Position numbers and translations under genes: made by a program. From the NCBI GenBank assembly GCA_022749755.1, contig CM040452.1, forward strand, positions 3,118,350 to 3,182,349: a stretch of DNA of 64,000 bases, given 5' to 3'. Positions 61,300 to 64,000 of this stretch are shown one piece after another (within the stretch, counting starts at the first letter, position 1; every line of letters starts with the position of its first letter). The DNA is from Azadirachta indica (taxonomy: Eukaryota; Streptophyta; Magnoliopsida; Sapindales; Meliaceae). The notes below the pieces were generated by a model, which saw nothing but the letters and a program-made list of their open reading frames with translations, was not told the DNA's origin and ran no database searches.

Positions 61300-62450
61300 A
61301 TTATTTGACAGGATCTGCCCCGACTCCTCTCAGGAGTTCGAGATAACTCCTATAAAATACCTTTACACGTCACATATTACTTCTTATACACATCATATAA
61401 TAAAACTCATGGATAAAGAAAATGGCGTCAAACCTTCATCATTAACATACATTGAGACTCCATGTCTTATCATACATATATACATAATCACATACATATA
61501 TGATATGCTCAAAATGTTTTATGAAGTGTGCGTAGAGTGATCTCAACATCATTTACGAAACTGTATCTTGCACAAAATATTGTGTGACTTAGAGAGAAAT
61601 AAGGAAAATAAGAAAAAAAATGAGTTTGCAACTCAGTGAGTAGACATAATTTCAAAAGAAAATACATTTTCATAAAACCATTGCAAAACATTCTAAAATC
61701 ATACATAAATTGAATATCACTTACACAATAAGAATGCATATCATCACAAACAGTTCATATAAAACCCAACTGGTACGCGGAGAAATATCATGCATGGCGG
61801 GATCCAACGCCTAAGAGGCAAAAACCATACTCAACCTGGTGTCCTCGTATTATCGTCCGAGAAGCTGACATTCATATACAGATATTTCCATGAGTCCTAA
61901 GGACTATACTACATAATATTGAAGGATGGGTACATATGAGGTACTTTAAATAAATATAAATAATATTCAAATAGAAAACAATCACTTTCACATTATTATT
62001 AGACATCACGCATAATTTAAATGTTACTTTACATACAACACAATTTAACATATCAATAAACAGACCAATCATGATATGTTTAACATTTAAACATATTATA
62101 AATTCATAATGTTTTAAAACTATATTCACTCGTAGCTCGATAGCTTAATTTTTAGGAAATTCAAGGTCCTCTTGGTTCATTATCATTACACTACTTCCTA
62201 AAAACATCTTATTCAACAGTTTACCATTAAAATTAATTCAAAACCTAATATGTATCACAAATAATATAATAATAAAACTGTTTTAATTTTATAAATACAC
62301 TCACTAAATTTTTAGATATCAATTCAATTTTCTAATATTTTTTCTTATATTTTTTTCTGTCTCTTATGAATCTGTTTATTTTTCTTTTTCTTTTTCTTCT
62401 CCTTTCTTTTCTTTCGCTCGGATTCAATTTTTGCTTCTGTTCTGTTTAAT
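61300..62450 (-). mobile_element. Probable LTR retrotransposon remnant (LTR-like, no coding region)
   Basis: The block is less AT-rich than its surroundings. It has features that recall plant Ty3-type LTRs read on the minus strand: 'gacaggatctgccccgac', a short 'actcctctcaggagt' hairpin, 'tcgtccgagaagctgacat', 'catgagtcctaaggacta' and 'gaaggatgggtacatatgag'. A pyrimidine-rich stretch lies at 62340-62430. No gag, pol, primer site or target duplication is evident. It may be a degraded solo LTR, and its limits are approximate. Confidence 0.4.
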
Positions 62451-63354
62451 TACTTTTCATTTCCTTTTCAAAACTAAAAACAATATATATATATTATTTA
62501 ATTTTTTTTTTCCTTTGACAACTAATCAACTTAGGTGTCTCGTTATTTTTTACCATGGATTCATTATTTTAAATTGTTGCAATCAATTAATATAACTTTT
62601 CTCTACTAAAATTAAGTACTTATAATTATAATTAATCTATATATTTGTGACGGCTTTTACAATAATTAACCACATGTGATCGAAATAAAATTGGTTTCGA
62701 TTGCATCAACTTTTTAATTATTAGACAATTAACATTTTTTACAGATGTTTTTAATTTCTAATAATTTATATTGGTCAAAATTAATCTTATTTGCGATGGT
62801 TGATCAAGAAAAGAGCACTTATAATCAACACATATGTGTTTATGGATGACTAGTCGAAAATAGAACATTTCTTACAAGTGGATTTTCAATCAAGATTGAT
62901 GGCTTTAGGTTATCCAAAATAAATATTTTCTATTGCATTTCGTTATTTCGATTAGATTTCGTTATCAAAGAAAGATATTTTTCTTTTAGTGAATAAGCCA
63001 ATGATAGCTATAGCATGCTCTTTGAAAAAGAAAGGGAAACAGAGGAAAAAAATATCTGGGATAGTAAAAGAGAATTATAAAATTTGAAATGCTTCAAAAA
63101 TTTGGGATAGTAAAAAATGATATGTAACATGTAGCTAAGTGCTAATTTGAAATGCTTCAAAAGCCTCATACATGAGTGACATCTCATACAACATACAATC
63201 TATCAAAGGAAATCATTCCCTCTTAGCTTCCTTTTCTCATTTAGATGACATAATCAACTTCAAGTTGATTTCAATACATGAAAATTCATAAATAAACATT
63301 AATTAAACACAATATATATTAACTCAAACGTACATAAAAAATAATTAGCTAGGC
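62451..63354. other. AT-rich spacer before ascorbate oxidase 3' end
   Basis: AT-rich intergenic DNA. The last 150-250 bases are probable 3'UTR of the minus-strand ascorbate oxidase gene. No other gene is supported. Confidence 0.5.
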
Positions 63355-64000
63355 TTAATTTTCTGTAGGTTTCAAAAATCTCTTCCCAGTCAAACCGCAA
63401 GCAAGAGCTTGATTGGGTATTCTCCTAACACGATGAACTCCTTCAGCAAAAACCACACCCATTCCCATATGCAAATGAGGTTCAATGTGGCAATGAAACG
63501 CCCAAGCTCCTGGATTATCGGCTACAAATCTTAATGCAGTCCACCCAAATGGGAAAATCACTGCAGTATTTCTCAATGGTGGATTCTTCAAGTTCAGTTT
63601 CTTCTCATCTTTCTCGGAAAATTTTCCTTCTCCATACCCCAGAACCCAGAAATCATGCCCATGCAAATGCCAAGGGTGGATTTCACTTACGTTTGCTGTT
63701 AATGCATTAGCATTTTGAAGTATAATATCAACTGTGGTATTCAAACCAAGCATGTAAACCCCATTCCCGTGAGTTGAATTAGAGTTTACAGCCGGTTTCA
63801 TCACATCATAGTCGCCGGGGAAGTTTTCCGGTGGACTCTTCTGATCAAAAGCACCTTTAAGACCAAACTTAATGGATCCCAAATAAGGAGTAGCAGGCAA
63901 AACCAATGAAACATTATTGATTGCCCATTTGGTAAATCCATTGATCCTGTTTTGGGTGTTGAGAAGGAAGATCCGACGGTCGAAACTTGTCGGAGGCTTG
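63355..64000 (-). CDS. L-ascorbate oxidase, C-terminal part (cut by window edge)
   Basis: This is a secreted blue multicopper oxidase that oxidises ascorbate with reduction of oxygen to water in the cell wall. Only the last 215 codons are in the window; the frame runs on past 64000, so the N-terminal cupredoxin domains lie outside. The visible part has [17 protein letters not shown] and WAINNVSL at its start. The first copper ligand block is [18 protein letters not shown]. The second, [12 protein letters not shown], contains the type 1 Cys and His plus the axial Met. The His-Leu-His-Met-Gly-Met ending separates ascorbate oxidase from laccases, which lack this Met context. The stop at 63355 follows KPTEN. 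An internal Met at 63906 is not the true start, because the matching family sequence continues upstream of it. Confidence 0.96.
   Translation of the reverse strand, partial: KPPTSFDRRIFLLNTQNRINGFTKWAINNVSLVLPATPYLGSIKFGLKGAFDQKSPPENFPGDYDVMKPAVNSNSTHGNGVYMLGLNTTVDIILQNANALTANVSEIHPWHLHGHDFWVLGYGEGKFSEKDEKKLNLKNPPLRNTAVIFPFGWTALRFVADNPGAWAFHCHIEPHLHMGMGVVFAEGVHRVRRIPNQALACGLTGKRFLKPTEN

Noticed and set aside
63355..64000. Laccase
   Set aside because: The HLHMGM copper-ligand ending and the sequence around HCHIEPH are those of ascorbate oxidase.

Overview
This window is nuclear DNA from a flowering plant, most likely a eudicot. The genes have GT-AG introns and the families are plant families: tau-class glutathione transferase, EIN3/EIL, DUF630/DUF632, NDR1/HIN1-like, LRR receptor-like kinase and ascorbate oxidase. 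They are separated by long, very AT-rich stretches with microsatellites, decayed mobile elements and one fragment of plastid 16S rRNA. I cannot name the species from the sequence alone.

Layout. 1-3300: AT-rich, with the 16S fragment at 2010-2384. 3452-4902 (+): ribosomal protein eL30, five exons. 5353-5950: two sets of short tandem repeats leading into a GSTU gene at 6021-6829 (+, two exons). 6830-8160: AT-rich, with a tandem duplication and a dispersed repeat. 8498-11632 (+): a 230-residue His-rich polytopic membrane protein, three exons. 13345-18182 (+): NSE1, a SMC5/6 complex RING subunit, six exons, with a TRIM-like miniature retrotransposon in intron 2. 18183-22440: AT-rich. 22450-30716 (+): a DUF630/DUF632 protein with a long 5'UTR intron. 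32941-33729 (-): an NHL/LEA_2 membrane protein. 34400-35600 (-): a possible spliced non-coding transcript. 38099-43707 (-): a large LRR receptor-like pseudokinase with a 5'UTR intron. 44610-44888 (+): a SINE with target-site duplication. 44905-52640: AT-rich, with a diverged repeat family. 53016-55674 (+): an EIN3/EIL ethylene transcription factor with a 5'UTR intron. 55675-63354: AT-rich, with a tandem array, a local duplication and a likely LTR remnant. 63355-64000 (-): the C-terminal end of an ascorbate oxidase, cut by the window edge.

The genes do not form a pathway; they are ordinary independent plant loci. I see no undescribed multi-gene system. The most informative non-genic structures are the SINE (Pol III boxes, A-tail and 16-bp duplication all visible), the TRIM-like element with an initiator-tRNA primer site, and several tandem triplications near genes. 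For proteins, the notable points are the pseudokinase, an unusual Tyr in a normally invariant EIN3 basic block, and the uncharacterised His-rich membrane protein. Exon joins were made by hand from splice consensus, reading frame and family similarity.
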